Source: Akkermansiaceae bacterium (GTDB lineage Bacteria; Verrucomicrobiota; Verrucomicrobiia; Verrucomicrobiales; DEV007). Taken from it: DNA of 64,000 bases. Shown one piece after another: positions 41,990-50,898 of this stretch. The notes under the pieces are model-generated. The model saw only the letters and a list, made by a program, of their open reading frames with translations. It searched no databases and was not told the origin of the DNA. Every line of letters begins with the position of its first letter. Within the stretch, counting starts at the first letter, position 1. Location of the stretch: contig JACKQE010000005.1 in NCBI GenBank assembly GCA_024233005.1, positions 186,001 through 250,000 of the forward strand. Reading direction: 5' to 3'. The position numbers were made by a program, and so were the translations under genes.

Positions 41990-44302
41990 TCACTCGTTCG
42001 GAGTGACGGAAATGTTGTCAATATAGACGCGTTTCTGGCTCTGCGGGGAGAATCCGAACAGACCGGGAGATCCCTTCTTGTGGGCATCCTTGTGGGTGTA
42101 CTCGATGCTCCAAGCCTCCGGTTCCGGCTGGCCTTTCTGCCAGGCTTTGCCGCGCACTACCCCGGATCCATCCGGATTCAGATCGACGCGTGTTTTCAGA
42201 GTATACCAGACATTGGCTTGGATCGGGAAGGGCTGCTTGTAGGTGATCCGCTCGAAGTTGGAACTGACCTCGATTTCATTCGAGTTGCCCACCAGTGAGA
42301 TGATGTAGCGCTGATTGATGAGCCCCACGACGCTTTTGGTGCGGCGGTTGCCATCAGTCATCACATCCGCTTGAACGGTGTAGTTGCTGGCGTCGGGATC
42401 GCCCATGAAAGTCAGGCTGCGCTGGAAAATGACGCGGTCGAGTGTTTTGGCGAGCACCTTGTTCCCGTCCAATTCGCGTACCTCCCATTTGAACCTGGCT
42501 CCGATCCATGGGAGGGTTGGATAGGCGAATTTGACGCCATCGGTCGGATGGTCCACCACCAACTGGGCGGAATCGAAATTCTCCGTGAAAGGAATTTTGG
42601 GAATGACCCGGCCGCGAACAAAACCGCTCTGCCCGTCGATCGTGCCCTTGAACATCCCGGCGGAAACTTTGGCGGTGTCCGCTGCGGCAAAGGTGTCGTT
42701 GGTTACCGTGGCATCCATTTCGGCCTTCACTTTGGCGGTTGGAGGAATGAATTTCTCCCAAGCCACGGCGGGGGCGTCCACCGGGCCGATGATGTTGCCG
42801 TTGGCGTCCACTTTGTTCACCGCCACGGCCTTGCTCTGACCGGGCTGCAGGAGCACGTCGGAAGGAATCGTCATCAACCCGGCAGGGGCTCCGGCCACTG
42901 GATGATCGGATTTGGGCATTTCCCCGTAGTTGATGCCCGTGTTTTTGATTTGGAAACAATACACTTTTTCCAGCGTGTGCAGATAGACGCGCCCGTTGGC
43001 CACAGCCGGCGAACCCAGCGCATACCCTTCAAGGTCCACTTCTTTGATGATTTCAGCTCCGGTGTCTGAAGGACGGACGACGAACAGTTTCTTTTGATGC
43101 ATCGGCACATAAAGAAGGCCGTCGACGAGCAGAGGAGAGGCGTGGATCTGTTCGTTGGAGAGCTTTTTTGACCACATGCCCTTGCCGGTTTCGGCGTCCA
43201 CACAGTCCAAGATGCCTACTTTGTCGATCGCATAAATGCGCTTGCCATCAACGACCGGGGAACTCGTGGGGACCTCGACGTGAGTATTGCGCCAGGCTTC
43301 CGCCGTCGGAGCGATCATGGGGGCTCCTCCTTGTTCGGCATCCACCACTCCGCCGGTGTTGTCGAGATCGGCGGGAATGTTCAAGGCGATGAGACGGCCG
43401 ATTTCGGAGGTGTCGACATTTTCATCCCCATGAACGGCGATGAGTTGGTCGCCGCGGAGGACCACGGAGGAATTCACCCCCCCTTTGGAGAACTGGAAGC
43501 GCCACAGCGGTTTGCCATTGGCCACATTGACGCAGGCCACATTGCCGCATCCAGTGCCGACGTAAAAGACGCGTTTGCCGCCTCGGGTCTCCAGCACGGG
43601 AGTAGAGAAGGAAGTGTCCACCAAAAGCGGTGGGCCAACTCCGGGGGCGGAGGCCCATACAAGGTCGCCGGTCTTCTTGTCAAAGCCGAAGAAGCGATCG
43701 CGAGGAGCCCCGTCAGCACCCCAGTAACTGGTGACGGCCCGGATGATGACGAGGTTGCCATCCACCACGGGACTGCCGGCCCGTCCATTGGGGAATGTCA
43801 GGCGTCCGAAACGCTCGACCATGGAGTGGGACCAGAGCACTTTGCCGTCCCGGTCAACGCACATGAAGTGCCCGAAGGTAGAGGCCACGTAAATATTGCC
43901 GGTCTCGGGATCGACCGCCGGAGCGCCGACCGTGTAGCGGTCATAAACCGTGTCACTCAGGTAGTCATGGTAAGGAACCTCCCATTTTTTGGCACCGCTC
44001 TTTTCATCAACGCACACCAAAACCTCCTCCAGGTCGGGTCCTTTGCCGCGGTAGCCCCAGATGTAAACCTGACCTTTGTGCACCAGTGGCGTGCCACGAC
44101 CGTGGAGATCCATGGTCCAAACCGGAATGGGATCGAATTCCCCATTTTGGTACGTTTCCAGCGAGACTCCATTCTGGAGCGGACCGCGCCAGGAAGTCCA
44201 TTCGCCCTGACCGAGTCCTTCCTGGGCGCGAATCCCGAGACTTGTGACCAGCATCGTCACAGCGGCGAGGAGTGCCGATTTTCCAAAGAGTTGTTCCTTC
44301 AT
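41990..44302 (-). CDS. PQQ-like propeller protein with C-terminal beta-sandwich
   Basis: 770 residues from the ATG at 44302, with a signal peptide (QLFGKSALLAAVTMLVTSL, cleavage near RAQ). The propeller (about 40-440) begins WTSWRGPLQNGVS, the usual opening of PVC PQQ-like proteins, with blades such as FFGFDKKTGDLVWASAPG. After a bridging region the C-terminal domain (about 600-770, ENFDSAQLVVD... NIEVSSNFERITY... VYIDNISVTPNE) looks like a concanavalin/laminin-G type sandwich, similar to DUF1080 domains. It is followed by the lipoprotein propeller on the same strand, so both may act on one extracellular target. Function unknown. Confidence 0.83.
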   Translation of the reverse strand: MKEQLFGKSALLAAVTMLVTSLGIRAQEGLGQGEWTSWRGPLQNGVSLETYQNGEFDPIPVWTMDLHGRGTPLVHKGQVYIWGYRGKGPDLEEVLVCVDEKSGAKKWEVPYHDYLSDTVYDRYTVGAPAVDPETGNIYVASTFGHFMCVDRDGKVLWSHSMVERFGRLTFPNGRAGSPVVDGNLVIIRAVTSYWGADGAPRDRFFGFDKKTGDLVWASAPGVGPPLLVDTSFSTPVLETRGGKRVFYVGTGCGNVACVNVANGKPLWRFQFSKGGVNSSVVLRGDQLIAVHGDENVDTSEIGRLIALNIPADLDNTGGVVDAEQGGAPMIAPTAEAWRNTHVEVPTSSPVVDGKRIYAIDKVGILDCVDAETGKGMWSKKLSNEQIHASPLLVDGLLYVPMHQKKLFVVRPSDTGAEIIKEVDLEGYALGSPAVANGRVYLHTLEKVYCFQIKNTGINYGEMPKSDHPVAGAPAGLMTIPSDVLLQPGQSKAVAVNKVDANGNIIGPVDAPAVAWEKFIPPTAKVKAEMDATVTNDTFAAADTAKVSAGMFKGTIDGQSGFVRGRVIPKIPFTENFDSAQLVVDHPTDGVKFAYPTLPWIGARFKWEVRELDGNKVLAKTLDRVIFQRSLTFMGDPDASNYTVQADVMTDGNRRTKSVVGLINQRYIISLVGNSNEIEVSSNFERITYKQPFPIQANVWYTLKTRVDLNPDGSGVVRGKAWQKGQPEPEAWSIEYTHKDAHKKGSPGLFGFSPQSQKRVYIDNISVTPNE

Positions 44303-44473
44303 GATCTGAGTGTGGGGTGTGCTTTCCAAAACGCGGAAAGCCTATGAACGTAAGGATCGGGCCATCCCTCTGCAACGTGATTTTTACGGTTGATTGAACT
44401 ATCAGGGCGATTAATACAAAGTGCGGAATCCCGTTGATTAAGGCCTAGGAAAACCTTGAAATGCCCGTACTGA

Positions 44474-44488
44474 ATTAGCTGAGCTAAT
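44474..44488. promoter_or_regulatory. 15-bp perfect palindrome, operator-like
   Basis: ATTAGCT-G-AGCTAAT lies between the DUF1080 gene and the start of the propeller genes, 172 bp upstream of the ATG at 44302. Position and symmetry suggest a regulator site for the 44302 operon, or the 3' end of the DUF1080 transcript. The regulator is not known. Confidence 0.35.
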
Positions 44489-44520
44489 GTATTGATCTCT
44501 TTGTATAAGTGAAAGAGGCG

Positions 44521-45174
44521 TTACTTGAGTTCCTTGATCTTGAGATTCCGCCAGCGGACTTCAAAAGGACCGGTGCCTTTTTTGATGCCATGCACTTGGA
44601 GTCCGATCAGCCCCTTGGGATGGGACTTGTAAATTTCCTCATGGGTCAGGTCATCGACCGGCTGGCCATTGAGCCACGTTTGAATGCGGGCGCCTTTGGC
44701 GACGACGCGGTAGTGATTCCATTCCCCGTTCTTGAAGTAGTTGTGGGCCGAGCCAGGTTCGTCGTTCTTGGGCTTGGGAGAGAGCCATCCCAGTCCGGTG
44801 GCTTCGCCGTAAATATAGCCTGCCTGCCCTGGTCCGGACTCGATTTCCACTTGGGGGCCGTTGACCCGGCCGCCGAACTGATCCTTGTCGAGGTCTTTCA
44901 ACGAAGACCGGATCTGAACGCCGGAATTGAGGCCATCGCTGACTTTGACCTCAAATTCCAGTTCGAAATCACCGTATTCCTTGGGGGAGCAAAGGAAACT
45001 GTTCGGACTGCCATCGACAGTGCGACCGACGATGGCTCCGTCTTCCACCGTGTAGGCGGCTTTGCCGCTTTTTACGACCCATCCTTGGATGGAGTGGCCA
45101 TCAAAAAGGGGGACCCAACCCTCATTCTGCCCCAGGGCAGGAAAGGTCAGAAGGGCGGCAGCGAGCGGGAGCAA
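44521..45174 (-). CDS. DUF1080 (3-keto-disaccharide hydrolase) domain protein, start disrupted
   Basis: 217 residues in the open frame from TTG 45174. The DUF1080 domain is complete: WVPLFDGHSIQGWVVKSG, GDFELEFEVKVSDGLNSGVQIRS, WNHYRVVAKGARIQTWLNG, IGLQVHG and the final VRWRNLKIKEL. The natural start, ATG at 45190 followed by AAA codons, is out of frame by one base: the tract there has seven A. With six A the frame would read MKKALLLPLAAALLTFPALG, a perfect signal peptide; with seven it stops after 22 codons. So the gene is either frameshifted, slippage-controlled, or affected by a sequencing error. It lies between the propellers and the sugar ABC genes. Confidence 0.8.
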   Translation of the reverse strand: MLPLAAALLTFPALGQNEGWVPLFDGHSIQGWVVKSGKAAYTVEDGAIVGRTVDGSPNSFLCSPKEYGDFELEFEVKVSDGLNSGVQIRSSLKDLDKDQFGGRVNGPQVEIESGPGQAGYIYGEATGLGWLSPKPKNDEPGSAHNYFKNGEWNHYRVVAKGARIQTWLNGQPVDDLTHEEIYKSHPKGLIGLQVHGIKKGTGPFEVRWRNLKIKELK

Positions 45175-45180
45175 GAGGGC

Positions 45181-45187
45181 TTTTTTT
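45181..45187 (-). other. Seven-A homopolymer that breaks the DUF1080 start
   Basis: Directly after the ATG at 45188-45190 (minus strand) comes A7. Removal of one A joins the ATG and an ideal signal peptide to the DUF1080 frame. In the written sequence the frame used by DUF1080 begins with a TGA overlapping this ATG. Confidence 0.85.
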
Positions 45188-45315
45188 CATGAGCTTGAAG
45201 TCGAGAAGGGCCTCTCCCACGAGTGATCCCGAAAAGAATGAGCTGAATTTCGCCCCAAAATGCCTTCCGTAAAGGGACGGATTTCGGGTAGTTGATCTGC
45301 CCGTTCCGGCACCAG

Positions 45316-46842
45316 TCAGGCTGCGGCGTCCGATTGGCCGGTGGCCAGGTGCATCAGGGCTTCTTCACTCAGTTCGGCGCGGGAAAGCTCGCCGGCCAGG
45401 TGTCCTTCGTGCATGACCAGAACGCGGTCCGCCATCCCGAGCATTTCCTCCATCTCACTGGAAACAAACAGAATCGCCATCCCTTGGCGTGCCAATGACT
45501 CCATCAGGGCATAAATCTCGTGCTTCGCTCCGACATCGATGCCCCGGGTAGGTTCGTCCAAAAGCAGAATGCGGGGATCCATCGCGAGCCATTTTCCGAG
45601 GACGACCTTCTGCTGGTTGCCGCCGCTGAGGTAGCGCACCACCTGCTCGGGGCCGGGGGTTTTGACCCGGAGACGGGCGATCATATCCTGGCAAAGCCCC
45701 ATTTCTGCGGGGCGGTTCACCAATCCCCGGGATGCGTTTCGTTCCAATGTGGCCAGGCTGAGATTTTCCCGCACTGTCATTTCGAGGATCAGTCCGTGCT
45801 GTTTGCGATCTTCCGGGGCCAGGGCCAGTCCCTGCTGGACGGCGGTGCGCGGGGTATCCAGGGTCACCGCATTTCCCGCGACACGGATTTCCCCTCCGAC
45901 CGCCGGGGTGGCGCCAAACAGAGTCGTCAACACCTCGGTGCGTCCCGAGCCGACCAGCCCGGCGAGGCCGACGATTTCGCCGCGCCGGAGGCTGAAATTC
46001 AAGGTCCGGGTGGGATGGGCCGGGGTGCGCAGTTCCTTCGCTTCGAGGATGACCTCGCCCGTGGCATTCTCAGTTCGCGCGTAAAAGCTCGAGAGGTCGC
46101 GTCCCACCATCAGGCTGATCATCCGGTCGTGGGTGATTTCTTCCCGGCGCAGTTCGCCCGCATTTTCGCCATCCCGGAGGACCGTGACCCGGTCGGCGAG
46201 CGCCTTCACCTCGGCGAGACGGTGGGAAATATAGACGATGCCGACCCCGCGATCCCTCAGTGCATGGATCACTGCAAAGAGGGCGTCCGCTTCGCGTGCC
46301 GAAAGGCTGGAGGTGGGCTCATCCATGATGAGGACTCGCGCGTTGATGGAGAGAGCTTTGGCAATCTCCACCATTTGCTGGCGTCCAATGCTCAGTTCCT
46401 CCACGAGCGTGGCCGGATCGACGTCCAAGCCGACCATGGCGAGGTATTTCATCGCTTCCCGGCGCACGGCGGCCTCGTCGATGAATCCCCGGCGACTCGG
46501 TTCTCGCCCCAAAAAGAGATTGGCCCCCACGCTGAGATTGGAGGCAAGATTGAGTTCCTGGTGGATCAGGGCGATGCCATGCCCCAGGGCGTCGGGGACG
46601 GAACTGATGCGGACCGTCTTGCCATCCATCTTTAGCTGGCCATCGTCGGGACACTGCACCCCGGCGAGAATTTTCATGAGGGTGCTTTTGCCGGCCCCAT
46701 TTTCTCCCATGATGGCGAGGACTTCCCCTCGCTCGAGATGGCAGGAAACGCCTCCCAGGGCCCGCACTCCGGGGAAGGTTTTGACAATGCCGCAGGCCTC
46801 CAACAGAGGGGGGGCTGGGACGGCCTCGGGGGACGTGGTCAT
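45316..46842 (-). CDS. Sugar ABC transporter ATP-binding protein (RbsA/MglA type)
   Basis: 508 residues with two ABC domains, as is usual for carbohydrate CUT2 transporters. The first has Walker A GENGAGKST and Walker B RVLIMDEPTSSLS. The second has a degenerate Walker A (GLVGSGRTE), signature LSGGNQQKVVLGKWL and LLLDEPTRGIDVGA. It would power import of a monosaccharide such as ribose, xylose or galactose. The binding protein lies 6 bp upstream in the operon. The membrane permease normally found next is missing; the DUF1080 gene follows instead. Confidence 0.95.
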   Translation of the reverse strand: MTTSPEAVPAPPLLEACGIVKTFPGVRALGGVSCHLERGEVLAIMGENGAGKSTLMKILAGVQCPDDGQLKMDGKTVRISSVPDALGHGIALIHQELNLASNLSVGANLFLGREPSRRGFIDEAAVRREAMKYLAMVGLDVDPATLVEELSIGRQQMVEIAKALSINARVLIMDEPTSSLSAREADALFAVIHALRDRGVGIVYISHRLAEVKALADRVTVLRDGENAGELRREEITHDRMISLMVGRDLSSFYARTENATGEVILEAKELRTPAHPTRTLNFSLRRGEIVGLAGLVGSGRTEVLTTLFGATPAVGGEIRVAGNAVTLDTPRTAVQQGLALAPEDRKQHGLILEMTVRENLSLATLERNASRGLVNRPAEMGLCQDMIARLRVKTPGPEQVVRYLSGGNQQKVVLGKWLAMDPRILLLDEPTRGIDVGAKHEIYALMESLARQGMAILFVSSEMEEMLGMADRVLVMHEGHLAGELSRAELSEEALMHLATGQSDAAA

Positions 46843-46848
46843 GGCCGG

Positions 46849-47910
46849 TCAGTTCGGCGCGGGTTTGCCCAGCTTGGCGTTGAGGTCTTTCCAGAACTCC
46901 ATGACATTGTCCTTGCGGATGGATTGCGCGGACACGTCGATGAATTTGTTGGCGGGAATGATGTCCTTTTTGCCTTCGTGAAGTGCCTTGAGAACCTCGA
47001 TCGATTTGTAGCCGTACATGTAGGGGTTCTGCACGAGGGTCCCCTGCACGGTGCCGTCACGGATGCCCTGCAGGGTCGCGGGATTCTCATCAAAGCCAAC
47101 GACCTTGACCTTTCCGAGTTTGCCTCCTTGTTCCAGCGCTTGGAGAATGAGCGGAGGATTGTATTCGAAGAGGCCCACCAGGCAGCCGATGTCGGGGTAG
47201 CGGGAAAGCGTGTCCTCGGCATTGGCTTTTGCCTTGGCGCGGTCGAACTGGTCGGTCAGGGTGCCAAGGATGGTGTATTTGTCGCCTTTGATGGGGTCGG
47301 ACGGGGGATCAAACCGTGATGAATCATCCGAGCGGTCGAGCAGCTCATCAATCACTCCCTGTCGGCGAAGGCGGGCGTTGTCCTGCTCCAGCCGTCCTAC
47401 CAGAAGCATGACAGTGCCACCTTCAGGCAGTGCTTCTTTCACGATCTTGCCGCACAGCCGTCCCGCCGTGTAGTTGTCCATGCCGACATAGACGAGCCGA
47501 TTGGACTCGGGAGCATCGGAGTCGTGGGTGATGAGCTTGGTCACCTCGGCCGCTTTGTTCAACATCGTGGTCTGGTTGGCCGCATCGATCGGGCTTACCG
47601 CCATGCCGTCAATGTTGCGGGTCAGCAGGTCTTCAATGCGGTTTTTCTGCTCCGACAATCCTCCGGAGGGCATGACGACATCGACTTCCACCCCGAGGTC
47701 GGTGGCGGCTTTCTCGGCGCCGATTTTGGCGATTGTCCAGAAGTCCGCCACGCCGTTGGTGACATAGGCGAAGCGCGGCTTGCCGCCGGCATCAGGAGAC
47801 GCCTTCCCGCCCGCGCCGGCACTCTCCGGCTTGTCCCCGCAGCCGGCGAGGAAGGTCAACGCCGCGAGGGAGGCGGCCGCTTTCATGCAAATTCCTTGTG
47901 TCTTTTTCAT
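46849..47910 (-). CDS. Sugar ABC transporter substrate-binding lipoprotein (RbsB-like)
   Basis: 353 residues. Lipoprotein signal ending AALTFLAGC. The periplasmic-binding fold of the RbsB/LacI-like family is clear: FAYVTNGVADFWTIAKIGAEK, NRIEDLLTRNIDGMAVSPID, VGMDNYTAGRLCG, VVGFDENPATLQGIRDG and GTLVQNPYMYGYKSIEVLKAL. It would bind a sugar and pass it to the (absent) permease. An ATG at 47886 is an alternative, but the first gives more normal signal length. Upstream lies a 28-bp imperfect palindrome (47941-47968) that could bind a regulator. Confidence 0.93.
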   Translation of the reverse strand: MKKTQGICMKAAASLAALTFLAGCGDKPESAGAGGKASPDAGGKPRFAYVTNGVADFWTIAKIGAEKAATDLGVEVDVVMPSGGLSEQKNRIEDLLTRNIDGMAVSPIDAANQTTMLNKAAEVTKLITHDSDAPESNRLVYVGMDNYTAGRLCGKIVKEALPEGGTVMLLVGRLEQDNARLRRQGVIDELLDRSDDSSRFDPPSDPIKGDKYTILGTLTDQFDRAKAKANAEDTLSRYPDIGCLVGLFEYNPPLILQALEQGGKLGKVKVVGFDENPATLQGIRDGTVQGTLVQNPYMYGYKSIEVLKALHEGKKDIIPANKFIDVSAQSIRKDNVMEFWKDLNAKLGKPAPN

Positions 47911-47940
47911 GCAACTCTATAGGTCTGACAATCTGAGTGA

Positions 47941-47968
47941 AAACGCATCCTAGATTGTGATGGCGTTT
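47941..47968. promoter_or_regulatory. Operator-like inverted repeat upstream of the sugar ABC genes
   Basis: AAACGC (47941-47946) and GCGTTT (47963-47968) form outer arms, with ATC/GAT pairing inside (one base bulge). It lies 31 bp upstream of the binding-protein start and before the divergent trmO. LacI-family repressors often use such sites near sugar transport genes, so this is a candidate operator. Confidence 0.35.
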
Positions 47969-48073
47969 GTGAAAAGAACAAACTTTGGTGGAGAAAGGGC
48001 CCGCTTTGGGCCGAATCCGCCGCCCTGACCCATGCCGCGACCCTCTGATGCCGGTGAACCCGCTCTCCCGGAA

Positions 48074-48781
48074 ATGACCACCTTCCAACCTGTGGCATCG
48101 CTCTCGTGCGCCTTTCAGGACAAGTTCGGCCTGCCCCGTCAGCCGGACCCGGCCACAGAGATTCGCGGCACGGTCACTTTCCTGCCTGGTTTCGACCGGC
48201 CCGAAATGGTTCGGGGATTGGAGGGATTCAGTCACCTCTGGCTCCTGGGGATCTTTCACCGGACTCCCTGGACTGGAGCCACCACAGTGCGCCCTCCGCG
48301 GCTAGGGGGAAACCGACGGGTCGGCGTCTGGGCCACCCGGTCTCCGAACCGGCCCAATTCTCTCAGCCTGAGTTTAGTGCGCCTCTTGGAAATCTCCACC
48401 GGTCCGCTCCGTCTGGAAGTCGCGGGCTGTGACATGGTCGACGGTACTCCGGTATTGGACATCAAGCCCTACCTGCCGTGGTGTGAAAGCATTCCCGATG
48501 CCCGGTCCGGATGGGCCATGGCGCCTCCGGCTCTCCTGGAAGAGTCTTCCATTCAGTTCCCCGCTCCGCTGGCCGAAGTCTTTGGAAGTTGCGGGGACTC
48601 CCGGGGAGAGATTCTGGCCATGCTCCGGGGGGATCCCCGTCCGGCTTACTTGGCAGGAAAATCCGCCCCGGAACGCCTCTATGGAGCCACCGTGGCGGGA
48701 TGGAATGTCCGGTGGCGCCGTTACGACGACCGGGTCGAAGTGGTGGAGTTCTCGCGGTTGCCGGAAGGTGCGGACCCGTGA
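48074..48781 (+). CDS. trmO: tRNA N6-threonylcarbamoyladenosine methyltransferase TrmO
   Basis: 235 residues from the ATG at 48074, which places the family opening TFQPVASLSCAF at the start; an ATG at 48032 would add 14 residues. The TrmO/YaeB fold is recognised by KFGLPRQPDP, GFSHLWLLGIFH, RRVGVWATRSPNRPNSLSLS and the end of the domain VDGTPVLDIKPYLPW. It methylates t6A37 of certain tRNAs with S-adenosylmethionine. The C-terminal part (180-235) is the smaller TrmO C-domain. Cytoplasmic housekeeping gene. It is divergent from the sugar transporter. Confidence 0.9.
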   Translation: MTTFQPVASLSCAFQDKFGLPRQPDPATEIRGTVTFLPGFDRPEMVRGLEGFSHLWLLGIFHRTPWTGATTVRPPRLGGNRRVGVWATRSPNRPNSLSLSLVRLLEISTGPLRLEVAGCDMVDGTPVLDIKPYLPWCESIPDARSGWAMAPPALLEESSIQFPAPLAEVFGSCGDSRGEILAMLRGDPRPAYLAGKSAPERLYGATVAGWNVRWRRYDDRVEVVEFSRLPEGADP

Positions 48782-48784
48782 GCG

Positions 48785-49312
48785 TCAATCAAAAGGAGAT
48801 TTCAACACTTTGACCGAGCGCATGATCTCCAGGATTTCTTTCTTCCGGTAGTCGTGCACCGGCAATGGGGTGCTTGATTGGATGAGGTAGGCATCGGGGC
48901 CCATCGGGAACACCATGAGGAAGAACCGGTATTTCACCTGGTTGTCGCCCTGCAGGATGGCGAGGTCGAGCACCTGGAAGGCCGCCTCGATGTCCCCGAC
49001 TTTGCCGGACTTGTAGTCGCCTTCCTGGATCAGGGCAAAATTCTGCTTGTAGACTTCGATATAGTTGCGGACCAGATCAAAGTTGCTGCTGTTGCCACCG
49101 CCGGCAAAGGGAATCACATAGACCTGGGTGTGTCCGTCCACGGATTGGAAGCCCGCCTTGGCTCCGGCCTGGAGCTTGGGGACGGCTTTCCATCCCAGCG
49201 GGATGGTCAACGCCAATTTGCCGTCGGCGACCATTTCCTCCTTGGCCCATGAAACCTCCGGCAGGAGGGTTACGCAAGCGATTCCCCAGAGCAAAGCAGC
49301 GTTCAGTCGCAT
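48785..49312 (-). CDS. Small exported protein of unknown function
   Basis: 175 residues with a signal peptide (MRLNAALLWGIACVTLLPEVSWA). The mature part is a single domain with LALTIPLGWKAVPKLQAGAK and YRFFLMVFPMGPDAYLIQSST; the shape (a short amphiphilic start, then alternating strands) recalls periplasmic alpha/beta lipocalin-like or 'PsbP-like' proteins, without a match I can name. It lies after the propeller gene 49340-50821 on the same strand (27 bp), and converges with trmO. Confidence 0.7.
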   Translation of the reverse strand: MRLNAALLWGIACVTLLPEVSWAKEEMVADGKLALTIPLGWKAVPKLQAGAKAGFQSVDGHTQVYVIPFAGGGNSSNFDLVRNYIEVYKQNFALIQEGDYKSGKVGDIEAAFQVLDLAILQGDNQVKYRFFLMVFPMGPDAYLIQSSTPLPVHDYRKKEILEIMRSVKVLKSPFD

Positions 49313-49339
49313 GATCGGCAGCGGAAGGCAGAGTGATGC

Positions 49340-50821
49340 TCACCCTTCCCCGAGACAATATAAGTATCCATCCAGGGAAGCAATGTAGATCCGCCCTTCA
49401 TGGCAGACCGGGGTGGCTTCGAATTGGCTGCCAGTCATGGCATCCAGCAGGCTCAGTTTGCCTTCCGCAGAAACCTCAAATAGTTTCAAACCCTTGTCGT
49501 AGGGGGCCACGATACGGTTGCCAACAAAAATTGGCGTGGCAATGCTACCCGCGCCCAGCGGGACCCGGTCGAGCAGTCTGGGGCGCGGGTGTTTCGTCTT
49601 GCCGTCAGGACCGACTCCCGGGCTTCCCGCTTCCAGTTCCGCGCTCGAGACGAGATACAGAAACCCATCGACGCCGATGAATGCGGCCATTGGTCGGCCT
49701 CCCGTCTCCTCCGCGGTGCGGTCATTGATTGCCACGGAACCGATGATGCCACCCTGCCATTCATAAAAGCTTCCTGTGGCGACGTTCTCCGTCGGAAAGA
49801 ACCAGCGCACTGCTTTGCCGGGAGCTTTCGCCGGATCCAGCTTGAAGACTCCCCCGGGGCCGGGGATGAACTGCTTTTCCACGGCCAGGAGCAGGCAGCC
49901 ATCATTTGTCACCGGCATCGTGGCATTGAGGTCGGATCCGATAGGGAAGGTCCAGGTGACCCGGTTCCACTTCAGGCTGTATCCATAAACCCTTCCCGCT
50001 CCGGAAGCAGTGTAAACGCGCCCATTTAGCAGGGTGGGGGATGATTCGCACTCGATGTTGCCACCGTGGGTGCGGGGATCCGATGCTTCATAAAAGGGGA
50101 TCTCCTTGTGGATCCGGGGCTGCGGTATCCCATCGCGGAGACGCCTGGACGCGGGATCGGGGGAAAACACCGTGAAGATCGAATTCTCCAACGCCAGATA
50201 CCCGCGGTCACCCAGCAGGAGGGCCGAGCCGTCCACATCCCGGCTGTAGGTGGAGGTGCGGCGACAGTTCATCCGCCACAGTTCCTTGCCGGTCCCGAAG
50301 GAAATTGCGCGGAGGCTGGGGACGATGGGTTGGTCGAAGGCTGAATCCACGCCGAGGCGGGAGCCCTGAATCACCATGAGACGGTCTGCGGGATTCTCCG
50401 CATGGGGGTTGAGATAGAATGATCCGGTTCCTTTGATGACATCGTCGTAAGCGTATTGCCAGATCACTTCACCCGTGGCGGCCCGGATTTTTCTCAAATG
50501 GTGGTCGTTGGCCCCCAGGGAGAGATACAACTCCCCATCTTCCTTGACCAGCAGCGGTTGGCCGGTCCAGCCGGCCCCTTTCCACAGGCGCAGTTCCGGT
50601 CCAATCCGGGTGTGGCCGGTTCCCAGATTCAGTTTCCAGATGACACCGAGCCGGCCTGGCAATCGATTGCCGTAGGTGTTGCGCTGAGGGCCTCCGAGAT
50701 AGGTCGGATTGATCAGTTCATACGCCGCACCGTCCACCACGCCGGGTAGCAGGCATCCCACCAAGGCAAGGATTGCCCAAGTTGGTCGAAAGGGGGATGG
50801 TTTCTGGGACGGGGAATGCAT
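49340..50821 (-). CDS. PQQ-like beta-propeller protein, exported
   Basis: 493 residues. A signal peptide or anchor lies at about residues 15-32 (TWAILALVGCLLPGVVDGA). The propeller blades are LRKIRAATGEVIWQYAYDD, LRAISFGTGKELWRMNC, VYGYSLKWNRVTWTFPIGSD and the terminal IASLDGYLYCLGEG, typical of PQQ/BamB repeats. A metal- or cofactor-binding motif of true quinoproteins is not seen. It stands upstream of the 48785 gene and downstream of the DUF1501/PSD1 operon. Confidence 0.85.
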   Translation of the reverse strand: MHSPSQKPSPFRPTWAILALVGCLLPGVVDGAAYELINPTYLGGPQRNTYGNRLPGRLGVIWKLNLGTGHTRIGPELRLWKGAGWTGQPLLVKEDGELYLSLGANDHHLRKIRAATGEVIWQYAYDDVIKGTGSFYLNPHAENPADRLMVIQGSRLGVDSAFDQPIVPSLRAISFGTGKELWRMNCRRTSTYSRDVDGSALLLGDRGYLALENSIFTVFSPDPASRRLRDGIPQPRIHKEIPFYEASDPRTHGGNIECESSPTLLNGRVYTASGAGRVYGYSLKWNRVTWTFPIGSDLNATMPVTNDGCLLLAVEKQFIPGPGGVFKLDPAKAPGKAVRWFFPTENVATGSFYEWQGGIIGSVAINDRTAEETGGRPMAAFIGVDGFLYLVSSAELEAGSPGVGPDGKTKHPRPRLLDRVPLGAGSIATPIFVGNRIVAPYDKGLKLFEVSAEGKLSLLDAMTGSQFEATPVCHEGRIYIASLDGYLYCLGEG

Positions 50822-50898
50822 TTCTCAAAAGCCGGACTCGGATCCGGGCCTCAAAAAAGGAAGAACAGGCGGATCCTGGCTAAGAAAGTGGCGCCCCC

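Noticed and set aside
40812..42026. A 404-codon plus-strand frame with Gly-Ser-Arg repeats
   Set aside because: It is the antisense of the propeller lipoprotein; the repeats mirror its ATPAPA linker.
40110..44302. The two propellers as true PQQ-dependent alcohol dehydrogenases
   Set aside because: I cannot see the disulfide Cys-Cys pair and Asp/Glu metal site of those enzymes; the blades alone fit scaffold propellers.
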